From assembly GCA_016800925.1 (NCBI GenBank), contig JABCPU010000010.1, forward strand, positions 1 to 64,000: a stretch of DNA of 64,000 bases. The letters are read 5' to 3'. This stretch comes from Suillus spraguei (Eukaryota > Basidiomycota > Agaricomycetes > Boletales > Suillaceae). Below the pieces are notes generated by a model. It was not told the DNA's origin and did no database searches. It saw nothing but the letters and a program-made list of their open reading frames with translations. Positions 1-10,401 of this stretch are shown one piece after another. A program made the translations under genes and the position numbers. How positions within the stretch are numbered: position 1 is the first letter of the stretch; every line of letters begins with the position of its first letter.

Positions 1-115
1 TCGCACTCGCTATCTAAATCGTATCGGCTATATTCCTTGTTTTTCGTCTCGCACTCGCTATCTAAATCGTATTGCTATATCCATCGTTTATCGTCTCGCA
101 CTCATCTCGATCATT
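1..115. repeat. Short tandem repeat at window edge
   Basis: A unit of about 50 bp that starts with tcgcactcgctatctaaatc and ends in a run like tatatccatcgtttatcg occurs twice. A third partial copy begins near position 95. The window starts inside it, so the full array length is unknown. It lies downstream of the pol relic in the pol reading direction. I see no coding capacity in it. Confidence 0.6.
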
Positions 116-515
116 ATCGCATAACATTCGTTAACGCTAATCTATTTCTATAACGTTTCAGGCATCACACTAGCGGTCTCCACACCCCTTTGAACTCGCA
201 GCAAGAGCCACTTAGGTCTTACATATAGTAATGATCAGTGCGCAGTATTAGTCTATTCTTTGCAGTCCATTGCAGTATAAACTTTGATATAAGAGTCTGT
301 GTGCTTGTTAGCACGTAGCATAGGTAAGTGAGATCTAGAGAGCGGAAACTTTGATAAGAGAAACTGAGACACCAGCCAAAACCCAGGGTAAAACTGAGAC
401 TATCGTACTGAGTGGTATTTGTTTTTATGTTTTTGTGTTTTTCTGGGAGTGCGTGGTATTAGAGAGTGGTGGTATGATAACGAGTGTCGGTAGTAGCAGT
501 ATGGGATAGGTGGGG
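116..515 (-). mobile_element. 3' untranslated part of the Ty3/gypsy relic
   Basis: There is no gene here. Positions 290-480 resemble 8865-9060; for example aagagtctgtgtgcttgtta here matches aagagtctgtgcgcttgtta there, and both are followed by a stretch ending in aaaac(t/a)gagactatc. In the minus direction both stretches lie just after element coding sequence, so they look like the 3' leader/polypurine region of one element family. No LTR terminus of the TGTAACGAAC type is visible between here and the window edge. The 3' LTR of this relic is therefore lost or decayed. Confidence 0.5.
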
Positions 516-1335
516 TTAAGCGTCGGCGCTGAAGCCAATGTCTTCATCTGCCGGCTCTTCGTTGTCTTCTCCTGCCAATGAGTCCAATGCTTCTTCGTCT
601 AGACTGGTGATGCTAGTAACTGAAAGTTTAGTATTGGTACGCAGGTGATAAAGGATCAAGCGGAACGCTGCGTAATGCAGTTTGGATATGCTGCCATCTA
701 GCTTGGCTAGCCAGTATGAGCCGCCATTGGTATGATGCACTGCTACCATTGGACTGAGGTACCGCAGCTTTGTCTTTCGACTCATTTCATACTCGATCTT
801 GGAATTGCGCACTAAGACTACTGTGCCTGGAGCAAAGTTATAGTCTTTAATAGTGGCGCCATACCGGCACTCAAATTGCTATACCAAATTGAGCCTAGCC
901 TTGGTGACTTTGTCTCTGATGCCGTGGAGATCTTCCTTCTTGCCGCTTCTGTAACTGCCGCGTGCAGTAAGTGATGAGATCGGGTAGTGGAGAACGTCTC
1001 TTGACCGGGTAGGTCTACTAGAAAAGTACTTTCAGCGAGATCAAATGGAAAGATTGGCTTGACGCCATGAACCATAAAATATGGTGATAGCCCAGTGTCA
1101 TGATGAATGGTAACACGCTCAGCCCAGAACACAGTATGAACGGTCTGGTACCAGCGGGACTCATCCCCCTCGCAACTTTTCATGATGGCCTCCCGGACAT
1201 CATAATGACACCACTTGACAATGCTGTTGGCTTGTGAGTTGTGAGGAGAGATGTGGATTGGGTGAATCCCATAACAGTTAGCTAATTCTTCTACTGCCAC
1301 AATAAAAGCTGGCCTGTTGTCAGTAACGATCTTGG
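516..1335 (-). pseudogene. Ty3/gypsy integrase, C-terminal part
   Basis: Two reading frames of the minus strand carry the second half of an integrase. Around 1310-1330 is the TDNRPAF stretch that holds the second catalytic Asp. The segment reading ANSIVKWCHYDVREAI follows; most integrases have Glu at the VK position (VER), so the catalytic Glu seems to be replaced by Lys, as a G-to-A change would give. The C-terminal SH3-like region reads KLRYLSPMVAVHHTNGGSYW and LAKLDGSISKLHYAAFRLI. It is out of frame with the core, so at least one frameshift is present. The first catalytic Asp and the HHCC finger lie beyond the LTR at 1336-2299, which split the gene. It is a dead remnant. Confidence 0.8.
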
Positions 1336-2299
1336 TGTAAAGGTACAACCTAGCCTAGGCTGTAGATAAACCACGGCCTAAACTAGTATGTTAGTCTTGC
1401 GCTCCGTCTAGTCTGCTTCACTTGTAAGAACAAGAGTGTTCGACCCTAAAGGGGGATGCCTATTTAGTATGGTCAAGTTCGAGTCTAACTTATTTGCGAA
1501 ACAAGTGTTGTGGTCAGTGGTAAGTTGCCGCAGTCAGTGATAATACGCCGGAACTAGCGTCGTGAGTAGTGGTGCTACTGGTGTTGAGATAAGGTCAGTA
1601 ACAGTAGCGTTGAATGAGCAATGTCGAGCGGTGGTCTCAGCAGTAGCGGTAAGGTTGCGAGCGGTGCAATGAAACAGTAAAGAAGTCCGCGGTACTTTCA
1701 GCGGTAAAGTAGTGGTTTGTGGGAAGTTCAGTCAAAGTAACAGTCAAAAGTCCAGTGGTATGCCAGCGGTAACGGAGAACAAGCGTGATGTATTAACGAG
1801 CGGTAGGAAGCTTTAAAGACTATGTCCACTACTGGGTAGATCCAGAGCTAGACAATAATCCTGACCTATAGTATGTGCAATGGGGTAAAATCAGGTACTG
1901 TATCGTGCGGGGTATACGGTGCTTATATCCTAATTCATATGTACTCGGAATACTCTAGGCAAGATCAGTAGTGCCGGAGTGTAGTAACTGCTGTAAGTAT
2001 ACATAGCACGAGGCGCTGCGGCATGAGGCAACATGTAATAACGCTTGCCGTGGAATCAGTGATAAGGAACAGAAAACAAACTATGCACCAAATGGAGCTA
2101 TGCAGATGCCGGCAAGGACATGGAAGGACATCGGTTCGTGGAACAAGGTGCGGCAGTCGGTATGGTGTGCGGTAAGCATGGGATGCTGCCGGTACTGCTA
2201 AATGGGGTAAGACGGCCATGGACAAGTGTTATCTCCTGTAGATGTTAGACGAGTGTCAAAATATGGGGTTTTAAGCCCAGCGCCAATATGTTCGTTACA
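1336..2299 (-). mobile_element. LTR copy A1 (964 bp) inside the integrase gene
   Basis: On the minus strand the unit starts TGTAACGAACATATTGG and ends CTTTACA, the TG...CA ends of an LTR. It sits exactly between the two halves of the integrase reading frame. The four bases outside the ends are TTGG on the left and TCGG on the right, a target duplication with one C/T difference. The same 964-bp length recurs in copy A3. Differences from A3 are mostly C/T and G/A, many of them CG in one copy and TG or CA in the other. I see no internal element sequence, so it behaves as a solo LTR. Confidence 0.85.
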
Positions 2300-2802
2300 T
2301 CGGTGATAGGTCCCCACCGACACAGAAGCTCCTCGAAGATGAAGGCACTAAGGGTCCTGGTGTTTTCCTTACGTAGCATATGCCATTCTGGGTAGCCAGT
2401 AAGAGCACAACACACTTGAACTAAGCGATCAAATCTGCCGGCTTTTGGCATCATCATAGTGTCAAGGTGTGCGCGCCTAAAGATACCACTGGGTACAGGG
2501 ATGGTTGGTGGTATGTGCAAGCAGTGGGTCTGCCTGATCTGACACTCATGACAAGTCCTGTTGTGCCATTTGATATCGTCAATAATATATGGCCACCAAA
2601 AACGCAAAAGAAGTCTAGTGCGAGTCGCAAATATTCCCTTATGACCTAAGTCGTCGTGCACTTCCTTCAGGATATGCAAGCGCTTAGCCACTGGTATGAC
2701 TAGCTGATGTTTGCTGAGCAACTGCTGCTGGAAGAGGCTATCCCCTAACACAAAGTACTGAACAAGTGTTCTGACAAAGGATGTGAATTCCTTGTCAGTC
2801 AA
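2300..2802 (-). pseudogene. Ty3/gypsy integrase, N-terminal part
   Basis: The minus-strand frame contains an integrase zinc finger of the HHCC type: HDDLGHKG gives the two His and TCHECQIRQ the two Cys. The start of the catalytic core follows, with HLDTMMMPKAGRFDRL holding the first catalytic Asp. The frame stops at the LTR insertion point after RWGPITDV; the rest of the core is at 818-1335. It follows the RT/RNase H frame after a short break near 2805-2830, so the polyprotein is interrupted here as well. Confidence 0.85.
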
Positions 2803-2832
2803 GCTCGCTGGCCACTTGCAGTCAGTCAGGAA

Positions 2833-4863
2833 TCACTGAATTACCAGCATATGTTCATCTTGGGCTTGAGCGGCCTCAGAATGCGGGATTACGATACCAT
2901 CACTTTCGTGGGTTACAGTACCTAAACATGCGAGTAGCGTGGGTGGTCGAGTTAGTGAGCATGGCACGGGTGAAGAATAAGGGTGCTGCAAGATGTTGCC
3001 GCAAGGACCTGCGACTACGCAAGCCCTGTCATTCAAAATCTCCATACTGAAGGAGTACAAGTGGTCTAACCAATCCTTGTGATCATCCTCCTCAGTGGGA
3101 TCTTCGTCTGCGGCAGGTCTCCTTGAGAGACCATCAGTGCTGGTATCCTTGGTTGCGGGTACATGTACGAGATTGAATTGAAACAAAAGTATACCTGTGA
3201 TCCAGCGATTGATCATAGTGTTAGGCTGGAGATCTGGGTTATTGATTATCCCCTTGATATACTTCGCGTCCACCTCAACCATAAGGTTGATGATGCCAAA
3301 GATATACACCTGCATAGCGCGCAATGCTCTGAATAACCCGTATAGCTCAAGCTTTGCTTGCGAGTAGTGGCTCTCGACTTTGGTAAGCGTTAGTGAACCA
3401 AAGCGGCTAGGGTAGCGCTTCATATCCTTGCTGATTTGCGAGAGTATAAATCCTATGGCAATAGAAGAAGTGTCAACAGCTAGAATGACTTCTCGCCCAG
3501 AAACATAATCAAGCAGTTTTAGCACCAGTGACTGCATAATAGCATCTTTGAGCGCTTGCATAGCTACCTTCTGTTTGTGACCCCACTCGAATATGATGTT
3601 CTTGTGTGTTAGCGCTACTAGCTGTCTCGCTATCTTGGCGAAGTTCTTGATGAAAATATGCAAGACGTCACAGGTACCTAGGAAGCCCCGCACATGCGTA
3701 ATGGTGCCACACTCAGGCCAATCATGGATATTTTGTACCTTCCTGGACTCTGGTACACGCCCTTCAAAGGTACACTTGTGCCCTATGATATTGGCGGTAG
3801 GCACGGCTAAAACGAACTTTTTGGCGGAAACAGTTAGCCCAACCATATGCAAGTGGTGCAAGACGTGGTTAACCACAATTAGGTGTTCCCAGATAAAGCG
3901 GCAAATGCCAGCGTTCTCCGGTATGGTCTCATATGAGCTGTCAGCTCTCTGATACCGTGTCTTTACTGACTTCACAGCAATGTCATCAATGAATGGGAAC
4001 ATATACATTGGGATCTCATCTTGTAGAACGAAGCAAATATCCCCTTGAAAGAGCTGTACACCATTAGCGTGGCCCATCGGAAGCGTGGTTAGGCAGTAGG
4101 GCCCCAACGGTGTGCCAAAGGTGGTCATATTGCGCGAGTCAACATGTAGCGACCGCTGATCATATCCTGAAAACAAGTCCATCATGCCATACACAGCATA
4201 GCCGGCAAATGATTCAGCAAGATGTTCAACAAATGGAGGAATGGAAGCATCTTTGATAGTTACCTTGTTCAGTGGTTGGAGATCATGAACTATACACAGT
4301 GATGTACCGTCTTTCTTGATGACGCAGAACCATCGCGAGTGGTAAGATGCCGTTGACGGTTCATACATGCCAGACACAATCTTTTCCTTGATAATGCCAA
4401 CAACTTTCTCCAGCATGGCAGGAGGGATTGGGATGCTGCACTCTGCCCACGGTGTGTGTGGTACCATCAGTATTTTGTACAGCGGAAAGTACTTCTCGTC
4501 GAGACGGCCACGTTCTGACGCGTCCCAAGCGAAGGCAGTCTTGTGTTCACAAACAAGCCAACGTACAAGCTTGTCCTCCTCTGGCCATAGCCACTTCATG
4601 AAATCCAGATCGAGCATGTCAGCTCTCTCTTGGGTAAACCACTTGCCAGGTACAAAGTCTGGTGGATGCAGCGGTAACTCAGGTAAACTGGCCAAAGGGT
4701 CTGGCAGTAATTCCCATTGCACGCAGTACTCTGGCAGCATGGTAGTCAGGACGGTGTTAACTTTCTTGCCTACAGGTTTGTAGATGTAGGAATGTGTGGT
4801 CTTGTTGTAGGTATAAACACTGTGGAAGGCTTCAGTAGACTCGGCGTTAATGGAGGAATGCAT
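2833..4863 (-). pseudogene. Ty3/gypsy reverse transcriptase-RNase H
   Basis: This is a 676-codon open frame for the central pol region. The reverse transcriptase palm is recognisable from PEYCVQWELL onward, with the IVHDLQPLNKVTIKDASIPP block, MDLFSGYDQ, and the catalytic FPFIDDIAVK, which has the xxDD pair of active enzymes. The RNase H domain of Ty3-type elements follows, with LAVDTSSIAIGFILSQ and KLELYGLFRAL, then the linker that leads to integrase. No aspartic protease motif (D-S/T-G) is seen upstream. The upstream minus frame 4869-5087 is short and not recognisable. The RT frame is open, but the element as a whole is dead because integrase is broken. Confidence 0.85.
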
Positions 4864-4868
4864 AGAGG

Positions 4869-5074
4869 TTAGGTAATGATAATGAGCAGATAACTGAGGG
4901 CAGTCAAAGGGAGACGATGATGTGTCAGCAGTAGTGCTCCATAAGAGTGGTGGTCACGCAGTGGGCGCTGGTATGCGGTCAGTGGGACTTGGTACGGTAG
5001 CGGTAACTTTAGCGGTAACTGGTTCTTGAGAAATGAAAGAAGAAGAAGAATGAAATGTTTGGGAGTCTCCCCAC
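4869..5074 (-). mobile_element. Leader of the pol relic
   Basis: This short stretch lies between pol and LTR A2. In the minus direction the LTR end CTTTACA is followed at once by GTGGGGAGACTCCC. The TGGGGAGACTCCC part could be a tRNA primer-binding site, since such sites begin with TGG. No gag frame fits between the LTR and pol, so the relic either lost gag or the two parts come from different copies. Confidence 0.4.
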
Positions 5075-5909
5075 TGTAAAGATACAACCTAACCTGGGCT
5101 GTAGATAAACTACCTCCTAAGTTAGTATGTGAGTCTTAGTCAGCAGTAAGTTGCCGCAGTCAGTGATGATGCCACCAGAACTAGCGTTGTATGTAGCGGT
5201 GCTACCGTGGTTGAGATATAGTCAGTAACAGTTGCGTTGAGCAAGCAATGATATCAGTGGTAGCAGTAATGTTGTGAGCGGTGCAAAGAAACAGTAAAGA
5301 AGGCCACAGTACTTTCAGTGGTAAAGTAGCGGTGCATGAGAAGTTCAGTCAAAATAGCAATCAAAAGTCCAGCAGTATGCCAACGGTAATGGAGAACGAG
5401 CATAATCGATCAATGAGTGATAAGGAACCTTAAAGACTAAGTCTACTACTGGGTTGATCCAGAGCTAGACAATAATCCTGACCTATAGTATGTGCAAAGG
5501 GGTAAAATCATGTATTGTGCAGGGTATGTGGTGCTTATATCCTAAATTGTATGTACTCGGAATGCTCTAGGCGAGATCAGTAGCGCTCAAGTATAGTAAC
5601 TGCCATATGTAAACATAGCACGAGGCGCTGCAGCACGAGGCAACATATAATAAGACTTGCCATGGAATCAGTGATAACGAACATAAAACAAATGATGCAC
5701 CAAATGGCGCTATGCAGATGTGGCAAGGACATGGGAGGACATCGGTATGTGGAACGAGGTGCGGCAGTCGGTATGGTGTGCGGTAAGTGTGGGATGCCAC
5801 CAGTAATGCTAAAGGGGTAAGACAGCCATGGACAAGTGGTAACACCTATAGACATGAGACAAGTGTCAAAAGATAGGGTTTTAAGCCCAGCACCAATATG
5901 TTCGTTACA
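5075..5909 (-). mobile_element. LTR copy A2 (835 bp)
   Basis: It has the same ends as A1 and A3: minus strand TGTAACGAACATATTGG to CTTTACA. It is about 130 bp shorter because of internal gaps. It precedes the pol relic in the pol direction, so it may be its 5' LTR. A GGGGA block occurs on both sides (immediately outside the right end, and two bases outside the left end), so it could instead be an insertion of its own. Confidence 0.75.
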
Positions 5910-5994
5910 TCCCCTAGGAACTTTAAAAACTGACCGTCCCTGGTCAACTATACCGCCGGTAAGGGACTTAGCAAAAATTTGAGTGATATCAAGA

Positions 5995-6002
5995 TCACGT
6001 GA
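5995..6002. promoter_or_regulatory. TCACGTGA palindrome upstream of the zinc-cluster gene
   Basis: A perfect E-box-type palindrome (CACGTG core) lies about 170 bp before the start codon of the zinc-cluster gene. Fungal bHLH factors bind such cores. A role here is inferred from position only. Confidence 0.3.
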
Positions 6003-6173
6003 TGAGACGCGTAAGCGGAATTTGCCATGCGGAAGTGGAATTGTGGACATGCCATGCTGTGACTGTGGACAATGCAGCGGAGTGTGACGCAGTGTGGTCA
6101 CGAAATTACCATTCCCTACAAAAGGGCCATTGTTGGGCTTCGCCACTTTCTCCCATCTTTACTTCATACCACC

Positions 6174-8397
6174 ATGTCTTCATCTACCTTTGCTTTTGAC
6201 ATCTCTGCTCCTGCCACCGCACCATCTGTGGCACAAACAAAACTCACCGCACTCCAAGAGAAATTGGACGGTCTCATCCTCTCTGCACCAGACGACAAGG
6301 AGGAACTCCTGGAGGAGAAGGAGATGTGGGTAAAAGCATGGGAGAAATTCTTCATGCGTCTTCTTTTTCTTCTTTAGTGGTGTAAAGATACAACCTAGCT
6401 TGGGCTGTAGATAAACCACTGCCTAAACTAGTATGTTAGTCTTGCACTCCATCTAGTCTGCTTCACTTGTAAGAACAAGAGCGTTCGACCCTAAAGGGGG
6501 ATGCCTATTCAGTATGGTCAAGTTCGAGCCTAACTTATGTGCAAAACAAGTGTCGTGGTCAGCAGTAAGTTGCCGTGGTCAGTGATGATACCGCCGGAAC
6601 TAGTGTCGTGAGTAGCAGTGCTACCGTCGTCGAGATAAGGTCAGTAACAGTTGCGTTGGGCAAGCGATGTTGAGTGGTGGTCTCAGTGGTAGTGGTAAGG
6701 TTGCGAGCGGTGCAATGAAACAGTAAAGAAGTCCACAGTACTTTCAGCGGTAAAGTAGAGGTTCATGGGAAGTTCAGTCAAAGTAACAGTCGAAAGTCCG
6801 GCGGTATGCCAGTGGTAACGGAGAACAAGCGTGATGTATTAACGAGCGGTAGGAAGCTTTAAAGACTATGTCCACTACTGGGTAGATCCAGAGCTAGACA
6901 ATAATCCTGACCTATAGTACGCGCAATGGGGTAAAATCAGGTACTGTATCATGCGGGGTATGCAGTGCTTATATCCTAAATCGTATGTACTCGGAATACT
7001 CTAGGTGAGATCAGTAGCACTGGAGTGTTGTAACCGCCATAAGTAAACATAGCACGAGGCGCTGCGGCACGAGGCAACATGTAATAATGCTTGCCGTGGA
7101 ATCAGTGATAAGGAACAGAAAACAAACTACGCACCAAATGGAGCTATGCGGACGCAGCAAGGACATGGAAGGACATCGGTTCATGGAATGTGGTGCGGCA
7201 GTCGGTATGGTGTGCAGTAAGAGTGGGATGCTGCCGGTACTGCTAAACGGGGTAAGATGGCCATGGACAAGTGTTATCTCCTGTAGACGTGAGACGAGTG
7301 TCAAAATATGGGGTTTTAAGCCCAGCGCCAATATGTTCGTTACAGTGGTATTGGTACTAACTTAGCTTTTCTCTAGCATGATGTCGAAGAGTGCCGCCAC
7401 GAAGGCGCAGCACTTGGCCTTAGCTTGGGCTTGACGCCTGAGGAGGTCTTAGAGGCCAATGTGGTGATGCCGACCATCAATGCTTATCGCTTGGAGATCG
7501 CTGCAGCTGAAATGGCCGCAGAGGAGAAGAAGAAGGCTGCCACGGCTCCAGTTGAGCCTGCGGTAGCTGACAAGGGTAAGGGGAAGAAGTGGGCTTTGGA
7601 GGAAGAGCCTGAGGAGGAGGAAGTTGCTAAGGGTGACAGTGAGGAGGAGGAGGAGGAGGAGGAAGTGCCTGCGCCCAAGAAGGTAGCACAGCCCTCCTCT
7701 AAGAAATCCTTGGAGGTGCTGATAGCGCAACCGCCAGTGAGTCCTTTATTTCTTTCTTGACTTAGCTTTTACTGATCTTATTTAGCCCAAGACTGCTCAC
7801 ATGCGCGCTGGCAATCTGCGGCACGCCACAAAGTGTGAGACCTGTGCTAAGGGGGACCACATTTGCACCGGTGAGGAGGGCAAGGTCTGCGACCACTGCC
7901 GCAAGTATAAACATAGGTGCTCCCACAACACTGGTGAGTCTTTCTCTCTTTTCTTGACTTAACTCTGTGCTAACTCATTTTCCTTAGTTCATTGCAAAAG
8001 AGCGTGTCCTGCGGCAAAGACACCGCCTGTGGTCACTGCCACCGGCAGCTCCAAGAGTGCCGCCATGGCTAAGTCAAAGAAGCTGGATGAGGTCATAGAA
8101 GTGACTGATGGTGAGCCAGTGGTGGTCGCCTCTCCCTCCTGCCCAGCAAAAATCGCTGCCAAGGTGCAGTCTGTTGCAGTGGTAGAGGAAGACTCTGAGG
8201 AAGAAGCCGTGGATGTAGCGCAGCATCTGCAGGACCTGCAAGGTGAGGAAAATCTGGACTTCCTTATGGCAGTCTAACTGGAGGACGCCCAAGCACACTT
8301 CATGCAGATGGAAGGGATGATGAAGGAATTGGCGGGGAAGATGAACTTTCTCCATGACTGTATGAACCGCCGCCAAAAGAGGCGCCACTTACAGTAG
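6174..8397 (+). pseudogene. Zinc-cluster (C6-spaced) protein gene, split by an LTR and a stop
   Basis: Four exons join in frame. Exon 1 (6174-6357) starts MSSSTFAFDISAPATAPSVA. Exon 2 (7377-7736) is acidic, with runs of Glu and the block GLTPEEVLEANVVMPTINAY. Exon 3 (7786-7933) holds KCETCAKGDHIC and KVCDHCRKYKHRC. Exon 4 starts at 7988. The cysteine spacing is C-x2-C-x6-C-x7-C-x2-C-x6-C, inside the range of the fungal Zn2Cys6 binuclear cluster, but the basic loop lies in the second half instead of the first. Intron 1 runs from 6358 to 7376 and contains the whole LTR A3; without it the intron is about 55 nt with a CTAAC branch-like site. An in-frame TAA at 8275 replaces a probable CAA. The frame stays open after it for 39 more codons, a Met/Lys-rich helix ending in RRQKRRHLQ. 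DNA binding is inferred, and I do not know the family's role. Confidence 0.7.
6381..7344 (-). mobile_element. LTR copy A3 (964 bp) inside intron 1
   Basis: The ends match A1 and the length is equal to it. GTGG stands immediately outside both ends (6377-6380 and 7345-7348), a perfect 4-bp target duplication. It is 5 bp (GTGGT) if the terminal T is counted as target. The insertion lies wholly inside an intron of the zinc-cluster gene and in the opposite orientation to that gene. Confidence 0.88.
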
Positions 8398-9450
8398 TTA
8401 CTTTAGTCTTTCTCTTCTTTTTCCACTGTGCTTGTACCTTAGCTTCTTCATACTTGTACTATAGCATAGTTGCCGCAATGATAGGAGTCCTGGCGGCTCC
8501 AGAAAAAAACAGTGTGAACACCTAAGTCCTTGGGAGGTCCAATAAGTCCAGATGCCTCCATGTCCAAGTCCTAGCACCAGTCATAGTCCATTTGACGCCT
8601 AAGGTAAATGGTAACGTATAGTAAGCGCTCACTTGCGGTAAACACAAATTGAACTGATACTGTGAGTCTATGCAAGGTTCCGCTCGTCTTGTCTTCTTCA
8701 TTGCGCTATCTTCATCTATGCCTGCCGCCAGTAAGCTTCGGCATGATATCTCCTGTCTTATCAATCAATGGGTGTGGTGTGCTGCCTATGAATTCGAAGA
8801 CAAAGGTGTATAGTACTTTAGCAGTGCACGGTATTCCTTGCTCAATTGATATAGTCCTTTGTACCATAATAAGAGTCTGTGCGCTTGTTAGCGCTAAACA
8901 TATGTAAGTGATGCTGTGTGGGCGTGCATTTGAAAGTGTGAAACTTATCGCTGGATGAAACCTGGGGTAAAACAGAGACTATCATACATGTGTGGTATTC
9001 TTTTCTTTGTTTTTATGATCAAGTAATGAGGGTGGTATTAGCGAATGTCAGTGGCGGTAGGGTAATGAATGATGCCATTGGGGTTTCCGCTGGCGGGTAT
9101 ACGTGCTTGGGTCTTTGACGCTTGACTTCTGGGGTTAACTTCTTCATCTGCAATGGAAACTGTGTGATCTGTGTTCGTACTGCTGTAGCGCTATGCAAGC
9201 ATGCGATGGCCTGTGGTACTGTGGGACAATAGTTGGTGGACGACTAGTGGGCAGTAGGCTGCGCTTCATCATCTGCCGCAAGAACGTATGCCGGTAGTCG
9301 ATAATAAATGTTCTAGCCATGGTAAGGCTAGGAATGCAGTATGGCCTGATAAGACCATCGGCTTTGCATACTAACGCAGTGGTCAACACACAGCGGTAGG
9401 CACATGCGGTCTGTAAGTTCAGCTGAATAGCTCCTGTGGTGAACGTTTCT
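8398..9450 (-). mobile_element. Decayed 3' part of gag-bearing element
   Basis: No intact gene is visible. Positions 8865-9060 resemble 290-480, the stretch downstream of the pol relic. A minus-strand frame at 9144-9389 is open for 81 codons, but I cannot assign it. The simplest reading is an element B (gag at 9451-10287) that lost its pol by deletion and kept its 3' end here. Confidence 0.4.
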
Positions 9451-10287
9451 TTAGATGTCAGTGGTAAATGTTGCTTTTGCGGTATGCATCGGTGCTTCTA
9501 CTATACTATGCCTTTCCAGTGATACTTCCATAAATTCTTCACTATCAGTGCTAGAGGTCTGTGGTACTTCATCTTGAGAGTGTGTAGGTTCCGTGACCAT
9601 CAAGAGTTCTGTCAGTAAAATGTCAGTGCTAACCAAGTCAATTGCCGTTTCGTCTGTTTCTTCTAGCGAGCGGTATGTGTCGCTGTCTGTATAAATGGTG
9701 CAAAACACAGTGTCGTCAGTATAGCGTGTTTCATTCAGGGACAAACTTTTGTCGAGCACTTGGACTGGCAGAGATGCCGTATCCTCGCGCGGTAGTGCCA
9801 TAGGTAGCATAGTGCTGTCTATACTTGGTGCCATTAGCAATTGCTGAACTGCCAGTGGTGTGGTATCTTTGGGCGGTAGCGATACTTGTTCAGCGGTAGT
9901 GATTTCCAATGCCATAACTTGTTGCAGTATGTCAGCGTCAGAGTGCTCAATAGCGTTTCCCTGATAGGGGTCTGCCAGTGGAGCGACTGCTTCAGCGGTA
10001 ACTGTGCGGTTGAACGTAATAGGACCACATTCTGGGTACAAGTGCAAGATAGTGTTAGCGAAGTCTACAAAGCTGTTACCATTGTATTCGTCAAGACATT
10101 CCCATACTTCTGCTTCATCAGGGTCTGCATAGCATATAGCCGCCTTGATGCATGCTTTATCAGCGATGCCGGCCAAGTCTGCCAGCTCGTCTACAGTAGC
10201 AAGGAACATTAGCAATTCTCTTGGGTTACCGTTGAAGTACGGTGCCGCTGCTGTGCAGCGCAGTGGCATGCAAAATCTGTCAGACAT
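9451..10287 (-). CDS. Gag-like protein of element B
   Basis: This is a 278-codon minus-strand frame. The N-terminal 90 residues contain APYFNGNPRELLMFLATVDE followed by a helical stretch and VDFANTILHLYPECG, the layout of retrotransposon Gag (FxGxxxxLxxFL at the start, a Trp/Leu-rich middle). The rest is acidic, Thr-rich and of low complexity. There is no CCHC zinc knuckle and no protease motif in frame. It begins about 115 bp inside LTR B, the normal position for gag. Gag would form the particle shell. Without pol in the same element it could only work in trans. Confidence 0.6.
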   Translation of the reverse strand: MSDRFCMPLRCTAAAPYFNGNPRELLMFLATVDELADLAGIADKACIKAAICYADPDEAEVWECLDEYNGNSFVDFANTILHLYPECGPITFNRTVTAEAVAPLADPYQGNAIEHSDADILQQVMALEITTAEQVSLPPKDTTPLAVQQLLMAPSIDSTMLPMALPREDTASLPVQVLDKSLSLNETRYTDDTVFCTIYTDSDTYRSLEETDETAIDLVSTDILLTELLMVTEPTHSQDEVPQTSSTDSEEFMEVSLERHSIVEAPMHTAKATFTTDI

Positions 10288-10379
10288 ACTTATGTATCAG
10301 TAGCGTAGTGGTGCAGTAATAACTGCGGTGACAAGCGTGCGGTAAGCGATTAAGACAAGAACAAAACTATACCAAAGGA

Positions 10380-10401
10380 CCCCCTCGCAGTGGGCTCCAG
10401 T
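10380..10401 (-). other. Probable tRNA primer-binding site of element B
   Basis: On the minus strand the LTR end CTTTACA is followed by two bases and then TGGAGCCCACTGCGAGGG. The TGG start is what a primer-binding site complementary to a tRNA 3' CCA end needs. The tRNA was not identified. Confidence 0.4.

Noticed and set aside
1..115. CRISPR array from the spaced repeats at the left edge
   Set aside because: The units are directly adjacent tandem repeats without unique spacers, and the DNA is fungal.
1965..2225. Repeated 80-110 codon minus frames (HLPCHxHxSIWCIVCF-type) at 1965, 5567, 7011 and 12312
   Set aside because: They recur only because the LTRs recur. They lie in the LTR interior, shift frame between copies and have no known domain.
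3593..3952. Plus-strand frames opposite the RT gene (3593-3952, 4367-4783)
   Set aside because: They mirror the strongly coding minus strand and show no domain. Shadow frames.
8074..8388. Minus-strand frame opposite the zinc-cluster gene
   Set aside because: It is fully covered by exon 4 of the plus-strand gene, with no supporting features.
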